Source: Schistocerca nitens (Eukaryota; Arthropoda; Insecta; Orthoptera; Acrididae). From it: 64,000 bases of DNA. The notes below the pieces were generated by a model. It was not told where the DNA came from. It worked only from the letters and a program-made list of their open reading frames with translations, and searched no databases. Positions within the stretch are counted from its first letter, which is position 1. Every line of letters begins with the position of its first letter. The position numbers were made by a program, and so were the translations under genes. The stretch covers positions 291,303,205-291,367,204 of the forward strand of contig NC_064616.1 in NCBI RefSeq assembly GCF_023898315.1. The letters are read 5' to 3'. Below, piece after piece: positions 63,465-64,000 of this stretch.

Positions 63465-63715
63465 TCATCGATTGGGTCTGTTGTCCACTTCTGCCAAAAG
63501 GCATGCACCCAACACTTGAGAGGCATTTCGATCAGCTGCTACATTGAGAACTACAGGCTCCAGTCTTGTAACCTGAGAGTGGCTGCTCGAGCAGTGTGCT
63601 GAAAACAATCACACCAATTTTTTTACCTTGTTATGCTTATGGGGTGAAGATGACATGTAAGTCAGCATATATCACTCAGCCTCCAAGGTCCATTTGAATG
63701 AAGATTAGCTTTTAT
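63465..63715 (+). repeat. 5S-SINE-like block, degenerate, unit 12
   Basis: The head is reduced to scraps (GTCCACTTCTGCCAAAAGGC). The body is recognisable: CTACATTGAGAACTACAGGC, CCAGTCTTGTAACCTGAGAG, CGAGCAGTGTGCTGA, CTCCAAGGTCCATT. Confidence 0.5.
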
Positions 63716-64000
63716 ACACAACAGGACATCACTTTTATCATATGAGTGCATCTTGATCCAGGCTATACAAGTTGTAATTACAAGTTTTTAATCCCAGTCG
63801 CTTTTCCAAGATTGGAATCTTACTGCACAGCAGCTCAGTATTGAGAATTATGACTCCTCCAACTGAGCAATCATCATCTAAGAGCTCCTATGAAAACATA
63901 AAGAAGCATAGGAAACATTGCAGAATTGATAGCATAATATACAATGTTGGTTGTTTACCATAATTTATTGAACCAATAATTAACTTCACAGAAAGCAGTG

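Larger units (their letters stand above)
59130..64000 (+). repeat. Array unit 12, split by a Tigger element
   Basis: The start is diverged (CACCAATGGGAATACTGACA). The Tigger insertion splits the unit at about 59432/61562. The remainder is more decayed than units 4-10 but in order: TTGAAATCTTATCATGTGGT, a TTTCTTTATCTGTCATCC block, GACTCCTCCAACTGAGCAAT. The window ends a few bases before the position where another unit would start. Confidence 0.75.

Noticed and set aside
1-64000. CRISPR arrays, operons or other prokaryotic features
   Set aside because: Repeat types and transposon families are those of an insect genome; no short regular direct repeats with unique spacers are present.

Overview
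This is repeat-dominated animal DNA, most likely from an orthopteran insect (acridid grasshopper or locust). The evidence is the kind of repeats present: an RTE-type LINE whose 3' end, two tRNA-headed SINE families and a 5S-rRNA-headed SINE all resemble, from memory, sequences common in Schistocerca and Locusta genomes. Superfamilies seen include CR1-like, piggyBac, hAT and Tigger/pogo. I found no host protein-coding gene I can support in 64 kb. Every recognisable coding region belongs to a transposable element and is broken.

Layout. 1-3193: GC-rich 3' part of a Ty3/gypsy retrotransposon (RT, RNase H, integrase, polypurine tract, 3' LTR). 3194-9592: a ~2.9 kb AT-rich segment present twice in direct orientation. 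A 1.6 kb piggyBac relic (4755-6393) sits in the first copy, and the second copy is its empty site. 9600-64000: a degenerate tandem array of a ~3.5-3.9 kb unit, about twelve copies, many truncated. Most fuller copies carry a SINE-like block whose head is a 119-nt 5S rRNA-like sequence.

The array has been invaded repeatedly: RTE LINE 3' end (10482-11318, minus), a second decayed piggyBac (about 13.4-14.9 kb), a hAT element (19937-24684) carrying its own tRNA-SINE, a tRNA-SINE with target duplication (31051-31252), an RTE endonuclease fragment at a rearrangement junction (34599-35247), an internally deleted LTR element (35523-39090), a 5'-truncated CR1/Jockey-like LINE (41391-44757) and a Tigger/pogo element (59433-61561). 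Because array copies are paralogous to one another, they act as empty sites and fix most insertion boundaries.

The least expected features are the 5S-headed block riding inside each large tandem unit, and three long foldbacks (27504-27989, 58351-58509, 59496-59595) whose arms are separated by nearly identical 21-22 nt loops. Coordinates of array copies and element ends were placed by eye and may be off by some bases.
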